From the NCBI RefSeq assembly GCF_900104115.1, contig NZ_FNJM01000004.1, positions 124,001 to 188,000 of the forward strand: a stretch of DNA of 64,000 bases. Reading direction: 5' to 3'. The DNA is from Clostridium gasigenes (GTDB taxonomy: Bacteria; Bacillota; Clostridia; Clostridiales; Clostridiaceae). Each line of letters opens with the position of its first letter. The stretch's first letter is position 1. The notes below the pieces were generated by a model, which was not told where the DNA came from, made no database searches, and saw only the letters and a list, made by a program, of their open reading frames with translations. Below are positions 15,353-25,228 of the stretch, piece after piece. The translations under genes and the position numbers were made by a program.

Positions 15353-15494
15353 TGTTACAAATAAAAACTATAGATGGGGTAATTTAACCAGTTATTCTAT
15401 TTTTAGAATAAATTTCAATGTTTGCAATATAATATGATTTGAAGCTATCTTCTAGTATAAGGATGTAACTGACCTGAAGAAATATAACTAATTG

Positions 15495-15524
15495 TTGACA
15501 TATAGAAAAAAATAATGATACAAT
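15495..15524 (+). promoter_or_regulatory. promoter of the riboflavin operon
   Basis: TTGACA at 15495-15500 and TACAAT at 15519-15524 are 18 bases apart, about 20 bases before the FMN aptamer. This promoter lies outside the 268-bp duplication and is missing at the left copy. Confidence 0.7.
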
Positions 15525-15544
15525 ATAATTATAAAATTGAATAA

Positions 15545-15651
15545 ATCTTCAGGGCAGGGTGTAATTCCCTACCGGCGGTAAAGCCCGCGAGCCTTAGTGG
15601 CAGATTCGGTTAGATTCCGAGGCCGACAGTAAAGTCTGGATGAAAGAAGAT
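15545..15651 (+). promoter_or_regulatory. FMN riboswitch controlling ribD-ribE-ribBA-ribH
   Basis: A full RFN element: GGGCAGGGTG, ACCGGCGGTAAAGCCCGC, GAGCC, GGCAGATTCGGTTAGATTCCGA, GCCGACAGTAAAGTCTGGATG and the closing GAAGAT that pairs with ATCTTC. FMN binding is expected to favour the terminator at 15703 and switch off riboflavin synthesis. Confidence 0.95.
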
Positions 15652-15702
15652 AAAATATACAGTATAGTAATCTTAAAATAACTATATTTATTTAGTGTAT
15701 TT

Positions 15703-15738
15703 AGCTCTGAAATATTATATATTTCAGAGCTTTTTTTA
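15703..15738 (+). terminator. expression-platform terminator of the FMN riboswitch
   Basis: A 13-bp perfect stem, AGCTCTGAAATAT with ATATTTCAGAGCT, is followed by TTTTTTT about 50 bases after the aptamer. Confidence 0.85.
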
Positions 15739-15885
15739 CATTAAAATTACTATACTTAAATTGTGTACTTATAATAAGTATATCTCTATTTAGGAATATG
15801 GAAAAATATACTAGAGTATTAGACTAGTTGTTTTTTAAAATTCCTTGAATAAAAAGGGATAGAAAACTTTATATAACAGTATACT

Positions 15886-15923
15886 AAAGCCCTGAGGTCT
15901 TTGACTCAGGGCTTTTATTTTTG
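15886..15923 (+). terminator. second intrinsic terminator before ribD
   Basis: AAAGCCCTGAG pairs with CTCAGGGCTTTT and is followed by ATTTTT. It lies only about 55 bases before the ribD start, so riboflavin transcripts must pass two terminators, or a second promoter lies after this one. Confidence 0.8.
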
Positions 15924-15977
15924 AAAAAATACTGAAGGTTTTATTTGAAAAAATATTAGGATTGTGAGGTGTTTTGA

Positions 15978-17069
15978 GTGGATGAAAATTATATGAAATT
16001 AGCTTTAGAATTAGCTAAAAATGGGATGGGGAAAGTTAATCCTAATCCTATGGTTGGAGCAATTATTGTTAAAAATGGAAAGGTAATAGGTGAAGGATAT
16101 CACGAGGCATTTGGGAAGGCGCATGCAGAAGTAAATGCTTTTAATAGTCTTATTGAAGATGCCGCTGGAGCTACTATCTATGTTACTTTAGAGCCTTGCT
16201 CTCATTATGGGAAAACACCACCTTGTGTAGATAAAATTATAGAAAATAAAATTTCAAGGGTTATAGTTGGAGCATTTGATCCAAATCCTGTAGTTTCAGG
16301 AAAAGGAGTTAAGAAGCTTAGAGATGTAGGAATAGAAGTTATAACAGGTGTTTTAGAAGATGAATGCACAAAAATTAATGAAGTATTTATGAAATATATA
16401 GTTTCGAAAAAACCTTTTGTAATTTTAAAGTCAGCTATGTCTTTAGATGGAAAGATAGCTACATCTAAAGGAGAGTCAAAGTGGATAACAGGAGAAAAAT
16501 CAAGAGTAGAAGTTCATAAGTTAAGAAATGAAGTTTCTGCAATAATGGTTGGAGTTAATACAATTATTAATGATAATCCACAGCTTACATGCAGATTAGA
16601 AAATGGAAGAAATCCTATAAGAATAGTTGTAGATAGTACACTAAGAATTCCTATTGAGTCAAAAGTTATATCTGATATTGATGAAGCTAAAACAATTATT
16701 GCAACAACAGATAAGGGGAGTAGTGATAAGATTTTAGAACTTACAAATACAGGAGTAACAGTATTAATTATTAAATCAAAAAATGGAAGAGTAGATTTAC
16801 AGGAATTAATGATTAAGTTAGGAAATCTAAATATAGATAGCATTCTTTTAGAGGGCGGTGGGATATTAAATTTTTCAGCCTTGGATCAGGGAATAGTAGA
16901 TAAGATACAAATTTATATTTCACCAAAAATAATTGGAGGAGAAAAGTCTAAAACTCCAGTAGGTGGAAATGGAATAGAGATATTAAAAGATGCTTTTAAA
17001 ATACAAGGGTTAACTTCAAGATCCGTAGGAGAAGATATATTGATTGAAGGATATATCAAAAAGGGGTGA
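15978..17069 (+). CDS. ribD: bifunctional riboflavin deaminase/reductase RibD
   Basis: Catalyses the deamination of diaminohydroxyphosphoribosylaminopyrimidine and the NADPH-dependent reduction of the ribose side chain, the second and third steps of riboflavin synthesis. The N-terminal zinc deaminase shows HAE near residue 50 and PCSHYGKTPPC near residue 75. The C-terminal reductase domain begins at about residue 147 with LKSAMSLDGKIA and has the LLEGGG motif near residue 292. The full length of 363 residues is typical. Translation starts at GTG with TGAGGTG eight bases upstream. It is the first gene of the operon and lies eight bases before ribE. Confidence 0.97.
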   Translation: MDENYMKLALELAKNGMGKVNPNPMVGAIIVKNGKVIGEGYHEAFGKAHAEVNAFNSLIEDAAGATIYVTLEPCSHYGKTPPCVDKIIENKISRVIVGAFDPNPVVSGKGVKKLRDVGIEVITGVLEDECTKINEVFMKYIVSKKPFVILKSAMSLDGKIATSKGESKWITGEKSRVEVHKLRNEVSAIMVGVNTIINDNPQLTCRLENGRNPIRIVVDSTLRIPIESKVISDIDEAKTIIATTDKGSSDKILELTNTGVTVLIIKSKNGRVDLQELMIKLGNLNIDSILLEGGGILNFSALDQGIVDKIQIYISPKIIGGEKSKTPVGGNGIEILKDAFKIQGLTSRSVGEDILIEGYIKKG

Positions 17070-17077
17070 AGATATAG

Positions 17078-17734
17078 GTGTTTACAGGGATAATTGAGGA
17101 GATAGGAATAGTTCAAGGAATAAAAAAAGGAGAAAAATCTTCAAAGCTTCTAATTAAAGCGAATAAGGTTTTAGAAAAAACAAGGTTAGGCGATAGTATT
17201 TGCACCAGTGGCGTATGTCTTACTGTAACAAATATAAGCGCAAATACATTTGAGGCAGATATTATGGCAGAAACACTACGAAGAAGTAATTTAGGAAACT
17301 GTAGTATTGGAAGTCAGGTTAATTTAGAAAGAGCTTTAAGTTTAGAAACTAGGCTTGGAGGTCATATAGTAAGCGGCCATATAGATGGGGTAGGAGAGAT
17401 TGTTTCATTTGTTAAAGAGGACAATGCAACTTGGATAACTATAAAGGCTAAAGCAAAAATATTGAAGTATATTGTTGAAAAAGGATCTATTGCCATAGAT
17501 GGAATAAGCTTAACAGTAGCTTATGTTGATAGTGAAGTTTTTAAAGTATCCATAATTCCACATACAGGAGAAGAAACAATATTACTTACTAAGATGATTA
17601 AAGATACAGTAAATCTTGAATGTGATGTAATAGGTAAGTATGTTGAAAAACTTTTAGGAATAAGAGTTGATACAGAGGAAAGTAATAAGACTTTAATAAG
17701 TGAAGATTTTCTTAGGAATAACGGATTTTTATAA
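17078..17734 (+). CDS. ribE: riboflavin synthase alpha subunit
   Basis: Dismutates two 6,7-dimethyl-8-ribityllumazine molecules to riboflavin and the pyrimidine precursor. It has the classic duplicated barrel: the N-terminal half opens with [10 protein letters not shown] and the second with [12 protein letters not shown] near residue 97. The lumazine-binding motif [11 protein letters not shown] is near residue 43 and IDGISLTV near residue 145. The 218 residues are normal length. It begins with GTG, with a GGGGTGAAG ribosome binding site shared with the ribD stop region, and lies between ribD and ribBA. Confidence 0.96.
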   Translation: MFTGIIEEIGIVQGIKKGEKSSKLLIKANKVLEKTRLGDSICTSGVCLTVTNISANTFEADIMAETLRRSNLGNCSIGSQVNLERALSLETRLGGHIVSGHIDGVGEIVSFVKEDNATWITIKAKAKILKYIVEKGSIAIDGISLTVAYVDSEVFKVSIIPHTGEETILLTKMIKDTVNLECDVIGKYVEKLLGIRVDTEESNKTLISEDFLRNNGFL

Positions 17735-17750
17735 AAGAGGAGGAATTTAT

Positions 17751-18953
17751 ATGATTAAATTTAATAGTATTGAAGAAGCAATAAATGATATTAGAGAAGG
17801 GAAAATAGTTATAGTTATTGATGATCCAGATAGAGAAAATGAAGGGGATTTATTAATGGCCGCGGAAAAGGTTACTGGTGAAGCTATAAATTTTATGGCT
17901 AAGTTTGGTAGAGGGCTTATATGTATGCCAATGGAAGAAAAAAGACTTAAGGAATTAAATATACATCCAATGGTAGAAAATAATACAGATAATCATGAAA
18001 CAGCATTCACAGTATCCATTGATCATGTAGAAACTACAACTGGAATTTCAGCTTTTGATAGAGCAGTAACAATACAAAGAATTTTAGAAAACAGTTGTAA
18101 AGAAGACTTTAGAAGACCAGGTCATATTTTCCCATTAATAGCTAAAGAGGGAGGAGTTTTAAAAAGAATTGGTCATACTGAGGCAGCAGTAGATTTAGCT
18201 AAATTAGCTGGTTTAAAGCCAGCAGGGGTTATATGTGAAATTATGAGTGATGATGGTACAATGGCAAGAACTCCAGAATTGATAGGATTTGCAAAGGAAC
18301 ATGCTCTCAAAATTATAACTATTGCAGATTTGGTTTCCTATAGAAAAGAAAAAGAAAAAGAAAATAGCATTGAGCGAGTAGTTGAAATAAATATGCCAAC
18401 AAAATATGGCGACTTTAAGATGTATGGTTTTGTTAATAAATTAAATGGCGAGCATCATGTTGCATTAGTTAAAGGTGAGATAAAAGAAGGGGAAGAAATA
18501 CTGACTAGAGTTCATTCAGAGTGTTTAACTGGAGATGCATTAGGATCAAGAAGGTGTGATTGCGGTGAGCAATATGACGCAGCTATGAAAAAAATTGCAG
18601 AAGAAGGCTCTGGCATATTGTTATATATGAGGCAAGAAGGTAGAGGAATAGGTCTTATAAATAAATTAAAAGCCTATGCATTACAAGATGAAGGTCTTGA
18701 CACAGTAGAAGCAAATATTAAATTAGGATTTCCAGCAGATATGAGAGAGTATAAAACAGCAGCAGATATACTTAAGGATTTAGGAGCAAAAAAAATTAAA
18801 CTTATGACAAATAATCCAAGTAAAATAACTGGATTAGAAGAATATAATATTGAAATAGTTAAGAGAGTTCCTATAGAAATTAGTCATAATGAAAATAATA
18901 AATTTTATTTAGAAACTAAGAAAAAAAAATTAAGTCATATGTTATCTAATTAA
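17751..18953 (+). CDS. ribBA: bifunctional DHBP synthase / GTP cyclohydrolase II
   Basis: Supplies both branches of riboflavin synthesis. The N-terminal domain makes 3,4-dihydroxy-2-butanone 4-phosphate from ribulose 5-phosphate ([11 protein letters not shown] near residue 24, RPGHIFPL near 123). The C-terminal domain opens GTP ([18 protein letters not shown] near residue 253, with the three zinc cysteines). The 400 residues match the fused family. The ATG at 17751 is chosen because GAGGAGG lies eight bases upstream; a longer frame into ribE has no such site. It is separated from ribH by 84 bases. Confidence 0.97.
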   Translation: MIKFNSIEEAINDIREGKIVIVIDDPDRENEGDLLMAAEKVTGEAINFMAKFGRGLICMPMEEKRLKELNIHPMVENNTDNHETAFTVSIDHVETTTGISAFDRAVTIQRILENSCKEDFRRPGHIFPLIAKEGGVLKRIGHTEAAVDLAKLAGLKPAGVICEIMSDDGTMARTPELIGFAKEHALKIITIADLVSYRKEKEKENSIERVVEINMPTKYGDFKMYGFVNKLNGEHHVALVKGEIKEGEEILTRVHSECLTGDALGSRRCDCGEQYDAAMKKIAEEGSGILLYMRQEGRGIGLINKLKAYALQDEGLDTVEANIKLGFPADMREYKTAADILKDLGAKKIKLMTNNPSKITGLEEYNIEIVKRVPIEISHNENNKFYLETKKKKLSHMLSN

Positions 18954-19037
18954 AATAAATAATAGCTAAAGATACAGTGTATATTGAATAGTTAGTTTAA
19001 AAGATTATTAAATAATAAAAATACAGGAGGAATTAAA

Positions 19038-19499
19038 ATGAAAATAATTGAAGGAAATTTAATCGCAGAAGGTATTAAGGTTGGAATTGTGGTAGGGAGA
19101 TTTAATGAATTTATAGTTTCTAAATTATTAGGGGGAGCATTAGATGGGTTGAAAAGACATGGTGTTGAAGATGATAATATCGAAGTTGCTTGGGTACCCG
19201 GAGCTTTTGAACTCCCTTTAGTAGCTAAAAAAATGGTGAAGAGTAATAAGTATGATGCTGTAATATGCTTAGGGGCAGTTATTAAAGGATCAACTCCACA
19301 TTTTGATTATGTATGTGCAGAAGCCGCTAAAGGAATTGGATCAGTTTCATTAGAAACTGAGAAACCTGTAATATTCGGAGTATTAACAACAGATTCAATT
19401 GAGCAAGCTATTGAAAGGGCTGGAACTAAGTCAGGAAATAAAGGTTATGATGCAGCTGTAACTGCTATTGAAATGGTAAATTTATTAAAGCAATTTTAA
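19038..19499 (+). CDS. ribH: 6,7-dimethyl-8-ribityllumazine synthase
   Basis: Condenses the products of the two riboflavin branches to lumazine and assembles as an icosahedral or pentameric shell in this family. Motifs are VGRFNEF near residue 19, PGAFELP near residue 55 and [14 protein letters not shown] near residue 80, with the catalytic His. The length of 153 residues is standard, with AGGAGG nine bases before the ATG. It is the last gene of the FMN-regulated operon, and a hairpin follows it. Confidence 0.97.
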   Translation: MKIIEGNLIAEGIKVGIVVGRFNEFIVSKLLGGALDGLKRHGVEDDNIEVAWVPGAFELPLVAKKMVKSNKYDAVICLGAVIKGSTPHFDYVCAEAAKGIGSVSLETEKPVIFGVLTTDSIEQAIERAGTKSGNKGYDAAVTAIEMVNLLKQF

Positions 19500-19567
19500 T
19501 ATTAAAAGATGTTTAAAATAAACTAGTGGATATAATAATTTGATTTATAGAATGTTTTATTTATGAA

Positions 19568-19610
19568 GCTCACTGATGGTAGCACTATTAGTGAGTTTTA
19601 TATTTTTGTT
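19568..19610 (+). terminator. terminator of the riboflavin operon
   Basis: GCTCACT and AGTGAGT pair around a 15-base loop and are followed by TTTATATTTTT. Confidence 0.65.
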
Positions 19611-19739
19611 CTGACTAGAGAAATATAAATATATTGGAGTGTTATCGTTTATATAATTAAAGTAATTATAAGTTTGTTCGATAATATAAGTAGTAAAAAT
19701 AAAAAAATAATATTGTATAATATTATTTGGGGGGATTCT

Positions 19740-21806
19740 ATGAAACTTATAAATTTAAGAAGTAACACATTAAAAAAAAGAACTTTAATAACAATACTTC
19801 CAATAGTTATAATATCAATGGTGATTTTAACAGGTTTAAGTATTAGAGAGTCTAGAAATATAATCGATTCAGAAATTAAGAGCAAGATTGATAATAAATT
19901 AGGTGAAAGTAGTGAATCAATTCAAAAAAACTTAATGAAACATAGTCAATTAACGCAGTCCTTATCAAAAAATATTGAATCGTCTTATAAATTAGTTAAG
20001 AAAGATAATTATATCTCAATGGTGAGTAAGAGTATTTCAACTAATGAAGAAACATTAGGCGCTGGAGTGTGGTTTGATCCATATAAATTTGATGCTAATA
20101 AAAAATGTTTTGCGATATATGAATATAGAGAAGGTGGACAAATTAAATATGCTCCAGAATATAGTGACGACAGTAATAAATATCATGAAGAAAGCTGGTA
20201 TAAGGTAGGTATAGATAGTAAAAAGGCAATAGAATGGAGTGACCCATATATAGATAAAGTAACAAAGATATCTATGGTAACCTCTACAAGTCCATTTTAT
20301 GATGAAAATAAAAAGTTTTTAGGGGTGACAACTGCAGATATTGGATTAGCAACTATGCAAAAAATGGTCCAAGAAATAAAGGTTGGTAAAGATGGAAATG
20401 CATTTTTAATTGAGAAAAATGGTATATATATATCTGATAAAGATCAAGAAAAAATATTAGAACAAAAGATAACAGAAGATAGTAATAAAAGCCTAGCAGA
20501 ATTAGGCAAAGAGATGATAGATAAAAAGAATGGACAAAAAACTTATGATGAAAATGGAGAAGAAAACCTTGTATTTTACAAGAGTATTCCAGACGTAGAT
20601 TGGATAATAGCAATTAGAATACCAACAAAAGAATTATATCAACCTATTACACAATTAATGATTAAATCTATAGTAATTAGTTTAATAGCTATAGTATTAA
20701 TTATTATAGCTGTACTAATATTAGCTAAATACCTTACTGTTAATATAGGGAAAGTTAATAAAATTTCAATGGCAGTAGCAGAAGGGGATTTAACTAATTA
20801 TTTAGAGATTAATTCAGAGGATGAAATTGGACAAATGTCTACACATATAAACAAAATGACTGATAACTTAAGGACTGTAGTAAAAATGATTTCAGATAAT
20901 TCAAAGTTAATAAGTTCAGGGAGTAATGAATTAGCTGTAGCTATGAATATAATGAATTCTAAAGCTCAAAATATTAGTTCTACAGTAAATGAAATATCAA
21001 GTGATGCACAGGAATCTAGTGCAGTTACAGAAGAAATTAGTGCTTCAGTTGAAGAGGTTAATGCAAGTCTTGAAGAACTTGCATCTAGAGCTCTTAATGG
21101 CAGTGAGAAATCTAATATAATAAGCCAGAGGGCTATAGGCGTAAAAGAAAGAGCTCAAAAATCAAGTAGTGATACTAATGAATTATATAAAGAAAAAGAA
21201 ATTAGTATTGTAAATGCAATAAAAGAAGGAAAAGTAGTTACGGAGATAGTTGCTATGGCAGATGCTATTGCTAATATTTCTAAACAAACAAATCTTCTGG
21301 CATTAAATGCGGCTATTGAAGCGGCTAGGGCAGGAGAAGAAGGAAAAGGATTTGCTGTTGTAGCTGATGAAGTAAGAAAGCTTGCAGAAGAAACTTCTAT
21401 GGTGGTAGTTAAAATTCAAGATACAATAAAGAAAGTTCAAGTATCCTTTGATAATTTAGCTATGAACGCTTCAGGAGTATTAGAATTTATTGATGGAAAG
21501 GTAATAAAGGATTATGAACTTTTAGTTAATATTGGAGAAGAATATAATAATGACGCTATATTTGTAAATAGTATGTCAGAGGATATTTCATCAATGGCAG
21601 AAGAAATTAACGCTACATTTGTAGAAGTAAGCGGAGCAATACAAAACATGGCTGAAAATTCACAAAAAACCGCTGATAATACAGGGAATATATTAGAAAA
21701 TATAAATGAAGTAGCAGATAGTATAGAACAAGTAAGTAGAAAAGTTAATGGTCAAGCTGAAATTGCTGAAAAGTTAGATTTGGTGATAACAGGATTCAAA
21801 ATATAA
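19740..21806 (+). CDS. methyl-accepting chemotaxis receptor with Cache domain
   Basis: Membrane chemoreceptor, 688 residues from this start. Helix one is near residues 14-36. An extracytoplasmic double-Cache-like sensor follows to about residue 300, with [18 protein letters not shown] and GVTTADIG motifs. Helix two is near 308-330, then a HAMP linker and a long coiled-coil signalling domain. The hairpin tip ([21 protein letters not shown] and [15 protein letters not shown] near residues 515-550) is well conserved, so coupling to CheA/CheW is likely. GGGGGGAT lies five bases before the ATG at 19740; an in-frame ATG at 19674 lacks such a site. No ligand can be assigned. It is monocistronic with its own terminator. 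Confidence 0.92.
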   Translation: MKLINLRSNTLKKRTLITILPIVIISMVILTGLSIRESRNIIDSEIKSKIDNKLGESSESIQKNLMKHSQLTQSLSKNIESSYKLVKKDNYISMVSKSISTNEETLGAGVWFDPYKFDANKKCFAIYEYREGGQIKYAPEYSDDSNKYHEESWYKVGIDSKKAIEWSDPYIDKVTKISMVTSTSPFYDENKKFLGVTTADIGLATMQKMVQEIKVGKDGNAFLIEKNGIYISDKDQEKILEQKITEDSNKSLAELGKEMIDKKNGQKTYDENGEENLVFYKSIPDVDWIIAIRIPTKELYQPITQLMIKSIVISLIAIVLIIIAVLILAKYLTVNIGKVNKISMAVAEGDLTNYLEINSEDEIGQMSTHINKMTDNLRTVVKMISDNSKLISSGSNELAVAMNIMNSKAQNISSTVNEISSDAQESSAVTEEISASVEEVNASLEELASRALNGSEKSNIISQRAIGVKERAQKSSSDTNELYKEKEISIVNAIKEGKVVTEIVAMADAIANISKQTNLLALNAAIEAARAGEEGKGFAVVADEVRKLAEETSMVVVKIQDTIKKVQVSFDNLAMNASGVLEFIDGKVIKDYELLVNIGEEYNNDAIFVNSMSEDISSMAEEINATFVEVSGAIQNMAENSQKTADNTGNILENINEVADSIEQVSRKVNGQAEIAEKLDLVITGFKI

Positions 21807-21865
21807 AGAAATATAAGCTTTATTATAAGACTACAGGTTATATAATTTATGTTATTATGGATGTT

Positions 21866-21901
21866 AAGAAGCTTAGAGTAATCTAAGCTTCTTTTATATT
21901 T
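21866..21901 (+). terminator. terminator after the chemoreceptor
   Basis: The 11-bp stem AGAAGCTTAGA with TCTAAGCTTCT is followed by TTTATATTTA. Confidence 0.8.
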
Positions 21902-22065
21902 ATTGATAGTGAAATTATGGATATAATATAGGGATATATTACAATAATACTATCAATGAATTTTATTTCATTGTAGGGCAAAACATATATGGCAACGTGA
22001 ACTGTTATTTTTTATGACCTAAGTGTTATTTATATTAAAGCAAAGGTAGAGAGGTGTTTATAAGT

Positions 22066-22719
22066 ATGTTAATAGAAAGTAAAAAAAATATAAGTAAATT
22101 TATAAATATTATTTTAGGATTATGTATAACTTTATTTTCAATATGTTTTTCAGTAATATTAGTTTTAAATTTAACATTTATTTATAAAGTTTCTATAGAG
22201 AAATTTAATTTAGTAAAGGATACAGGCGTATCAGCAGAAGATTTAATGATTAATTATAAAAGTATGATAAATTACATTAGAAATCCATTTATAGAAGAGT
22301 TGAAATTTAAGGATTTTGCCATGAGTTCATCTGGACAAATACATTTTGAAGAAGTAAAAGATATTTTTATGAATTTATATATTATGATGTTTATTTCAAT
22401 GGTTATATTAATATTGTTTAAAGTAATAAAAAAAGTTTTAGTTAATATTAGTTTAATAAAAGCTTTAAATTATTCATCTAATATGATATTTATATTGTTT
22501 GGAGTTATAACCACAATGATAGTAGTAGATTTTTCTAAAACGTTTGTTATATTTCATAATATATTTTTCGATAATAGTTATTGGATTTTTGATCCAATAA
22601 CAGACCCTATAATAAATGCATTACCTGAAATGGTATTTATGATATATGCATTAATAATAATTATGTTTTTATTAGTAGAGGCTATATTATTTAAGGTTAT
22701 TTATTATAAAAAAAGATGA
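22066..22719 (+). CDS. four-helix membrane protein beside a c-di-GMP enzyme
   Basis: A 217-residue integral membrane protein I do not recognise. Hydrophobic segments lie at about residues 11-39, 107-128, 140-165 and 187-210, with a hydrophilic loop of about 65 residues between the first two. GAGAGGTG lies ten bases before the ATG at 22066; the GTG at 22054 is part of that ribosome binding site. Its stop overlaps the first ATG of the GGDEF-EAL gene (ATGA), which suggests co-expression and perhaps a sensory membrane complex with it. Confidence 0.7.
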   Translation: MLIESKKNISKFINIILGLCITLFSICFSVILVLNLTFIYKVSIEKFNLVKDTGVSAEDLMINYKSMINYIRNPFIEELKFKDFAMSSSGQIHFEEVKDIFMNLYIMMFISMVILILFKVIKKVLVNISLIKALNYSSNMIFILFGVITTMIVVDFSKTFVIFHNIFFDNSYWIFDPITDPIINALPEMVFMIYALIIIMFLLVEAILFKVIYYKKR

Positions 22720-25055
22720 AAAATAGTAGTAAGGGGGGATATATTATAAAACTAATGAGAAAAATTGCACTAATATTTATTACTGTAACAATAATAAGCT
22801 CCATATTATACTATGCTTTAGGGAAAAAAATAATTAATGTAGCTAGTTCAGGAGAATTAGATCGTGGGCCGGGTAGAACAAATGCAGTTATTAAACAAAT
22901 TGAGGGAGAAATAAAAAAAATAACATCTCAAGCGAGGGAATTTGGTGAAAATTTTGAAATAACGGATAAAATAGATAATGAATATGGAGTTGAAGAGAGA
23001 AAAAGAATAATAAATATTGAAAAGAAAATAGAAAAAGCTTCAATAACAAATATGTTAATAGTAAATAATAATTTTGAAGTAAATGATATAATAAAGGGAA
23101 CTAATTTAGATATAAATAATATTGATACTCAAGATATATTAAATCAAGCTAAAGATATAATGAATAAAAAAGAAAATAAGGGAAAAGGATTTTTTGGTGG
23201 CGTAATTACTACAAAAGAATTGTCTAATATAGTTGGAGTAAAAAGAATTAATACAGAAAATAGTAAAGATAATACATACACAGTAATAATAAATCCTATT
23301 AATGAAGTATTTATGGAAAATATAAATGAAATTACAGGAAGAAATATTGAGATAATTAAAGATAATGAAAGTATTAAAAATGATAAAAAAATAAAGAAAG
23401 TAACCTTATATGGAAGAGATTTTTATTGTAAGCTTAATGAAGAGTCTATAGACATATTTACCAAATTTGAAAGTTTAGGAAATGGACCAGAGTATTATAT
23501 AAAATTAAGAGATGATAGACAGGTAAGAAATAATGCAACAAAAAACATAAGTACACTTATTGGTATTATAATGATTTTAACTATAATATGTAATGTATTA
23601 TTATACATATTTATAAAAATAAAAGTTTTAGCAAGAATTATAAATATAAATAATGTAGTGAATAAAGTTACTAAAGGAACAGATTTAGAAATAGAGCTTC
23701 AAAATGATATATATAATGATGAAATTTCAGTCTTAACTGGAGATTTAAACAAGATGTTTGGTAGATTAAAAAAATATGCTAATAACCTAGAATATATAGG
23801 AAGTCATGATTTATTAACATCATTAATAAATAGAAATAAATTAACTGAGTATATAAGTGAATTGAAAAATAATAATGAAGAATTTGCATTATTTTTCATT
23901 GATTTAGATAACTTTAAAAATATTAATGATACCTTAGGCCATAATGTTGGAGATGAACTATTATGCCAGGTAGCTAAAGAGTTAAAAGAATATACTGAAA
24001 ATGAAAATGTAATAATTAGTAGAATTGGTGGAGATGAATTCATAGTTGTTAGAAAAGGAAAAAACAATAATGATGAAATTGAAAGGTTTGCAAATTCTAT
24101 GCTAATTAAATTAAATAAAATTTATTCAATTAAGAACTATTCATATGAAATAAAGGCTAGTATGGGTATAAGTTTATATCCACAACATTCAGCTGATGAA
24201 GTTAGTCTAATGCAATATTCAGATATTGCTATGTATCATAGTAAGAAGAATGGTGGAAATAAATATAATATCTTTAACAAGAAAATGTTAGAATCTCTAG
24301 AAATTGAAAATAAGCTAAAGAATGCAATAAGAAATGAAGAATTTGAAGTATATTATCAACCTATATATTGTATTAGTAATAACAAAATAATAGGAGCAGA
24401 AGCATTAGTAAGATGGAAAACAGAAGATGGAATGCTTTATCCAGATAAATTTATACCGTTAGCTAAGAAAACAGGTGACATTGTTGATATTGATATGTTT
24501 GTATTAAGACAAGCTATAAGCTTATGTAGAGAGTGGATTGATAAGGGCAAAGATCAATTCTATGTTTCTATAAATGCTTCAAAGAGATTTTTAAAACAAA
24601 ATAATTTTATAGAAATTATAGAAAAGGAATTAAAATATCAAAATGTACCAACCTCTGCATTAAAGTTAGAAATAACTGAAGATGAAATTATAGATGATGC
24701 TGAATATACTGAAAAACTTTTAAAAGAAATAAGAAAAATTGGAATTGGTGTATATTTAGATGACTTTGGAACTGGTTATTCTTCATTTAATCACATTAAA
24801 ACTTTACCAATAGATGTAGTCAAAATTGATAGGAGCCTTTTAATAAATATTGAAGAAGACATTGAAGCTAAATCTATTGTAGAAACAATGATAAGTTTAT
24901 GCCACAAATTAAAGTTAAAGGTTGTATGTGAAGGTGTGGAAGAATTAGCACAAGTTGAAATATTAAAGCAGATAAACTGTGATGATATTCAAGGGTATTA
25001 TTTTAGTAAGCCACTTCCAAAACAACTGTTTAATAAGTTCTTAGAAGAATTCTAA
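22716..25055 (+). CDS. membrane GGDEF-EAL cyclic di-GMP signalling protein
   Basis: A two-helix receptor with both diguanylate cyclase and phosphodiesterase domains. The first helix is near residues 14-34. An extracytoplasmic domain follows to about residue 280, then helix two and a HAMP-like linker. The cyclase has an intact GGDEF (RIGGDEFIVV near residue 440) but no RxxD inhibitory site five residues before it. The EAL domain has EALVRW, DDFGTGYSS and DVVKIDR, so it may be active. Net activity cannot be decided from sequence. The ATG at 22716 overlaps the upstream stop. AGGGGGGAT lies inside the gene start and would favour a later initiation near 22755. Confidence 0.88.
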   Translation: MKNSSKGGYIIKLMRKIALIFITVTIISSILYYALGKKIINVASSGELDRGPGRTNAVIKQIEGEIKKITSQAREFGENFEITDKIDNEYGVEERKRIINIEKKIEKASITNMLIVNNNFEVNDIIKGTNLDINNIDTQDILNQAKDIMNKKENKGKGFFGGVITTKELSNIVGVKRINTENSKDNTYTVIINPINEVFMENINEITGRNIEIIKDNESIKNDKKIKKVTLYGRDFYCKLNEESIDIFTKFESLGNGPEYYIKLRDDRQVRNNATKNISTLIGIIMILTIICNVLLYIFIKIKVLARIININNVVNKVTKGTDLEIELQNDIYNDEISVLTGDLNKMFGRLKKYANNLEYIGSHDLLTSLINRNKLTEYISELKNNNEEFALFFIDLDNFKNINDTLGHNVGDELLCQVAKELKEYTENENVIISRIGGDEFIVVRKGKNNNDEIERFANSMLIKLNKIYSIKNYSYEIKASMGISLYPQHSADEVSLMQYSDIAMYHSKKNGGNKYNIFNKKMLESLEIENKLKNAIRNEEFEVYYQPIYCISNNKIIGAEALVRWKTEDGMLYPDKFIPLAKKTGDIVDIDMFVLRQAISLCREWIDKGKDQFYVSINASKRFLKQNNFIEIIEKELKYQNVPTSALKLEITEDEIIDDAEYTEKLLKEIRKIGIGVYLDDFGTGYSSFNHIKTLPIDVVKIDRSLLINIEEDIEAKSIVETMISLCHKLKLKVVCEGVEELAQVEILKQINCDDIQGYYFSKPLPKQLFNKFLEEF

Positions 25056-25086
25056 ATAATTTACTTTTTGAAGCTATCTCACTTAG

Positions 25087-25122
25087 AAAAAATACTATGC
25101 TTATTAGTGTAGTATTTTTTGA
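25087..25122. terminator. terminator after the GGDEF-EAL gene
   Basis: AAAAAATACTA pairs with TAGTATTTTTT, so it can work on either strand. Confidence 0.75.
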
Positions 25123-25228
25123 AGATGATTTAAATTTATAAAAAAATATTTAAGAATAATAATAGTAATAAATATTTAGTATTTAATGTAAAATAGATAT
25201 ATTAATATATAAAAAGGGGGATACTAAT

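Larger units (their letters stand above)
15532..15799 (+). repeat. direct repeat, right copy (268 bp, functional FMN riboswitch)
   Basis: Partner of 12308-12575, same length with scattered substitutions. It carries the consensus aptamer and the terminator that controls the riboflavin genes. Confidence 0.9.

Noticed and set aside
15820-15880. Group of GACTAGTTGTTTTTTAAAATTCC as a full hairpin repeat
   Set aside because: The core resembles the repeat family, but the inverted ends are not recognisable, so it was left out of the feature list.
21920-22030. Possible c-di-GMP (GEMM) riboswitch upstream of the GGDEF-EAL operon
   Set aside because: AGGGCAAA occurs at 21976, but the required downstream ACGCAAAGCC block is absent; only GGCAACGTGAAC follows, and no second stem matches the family.
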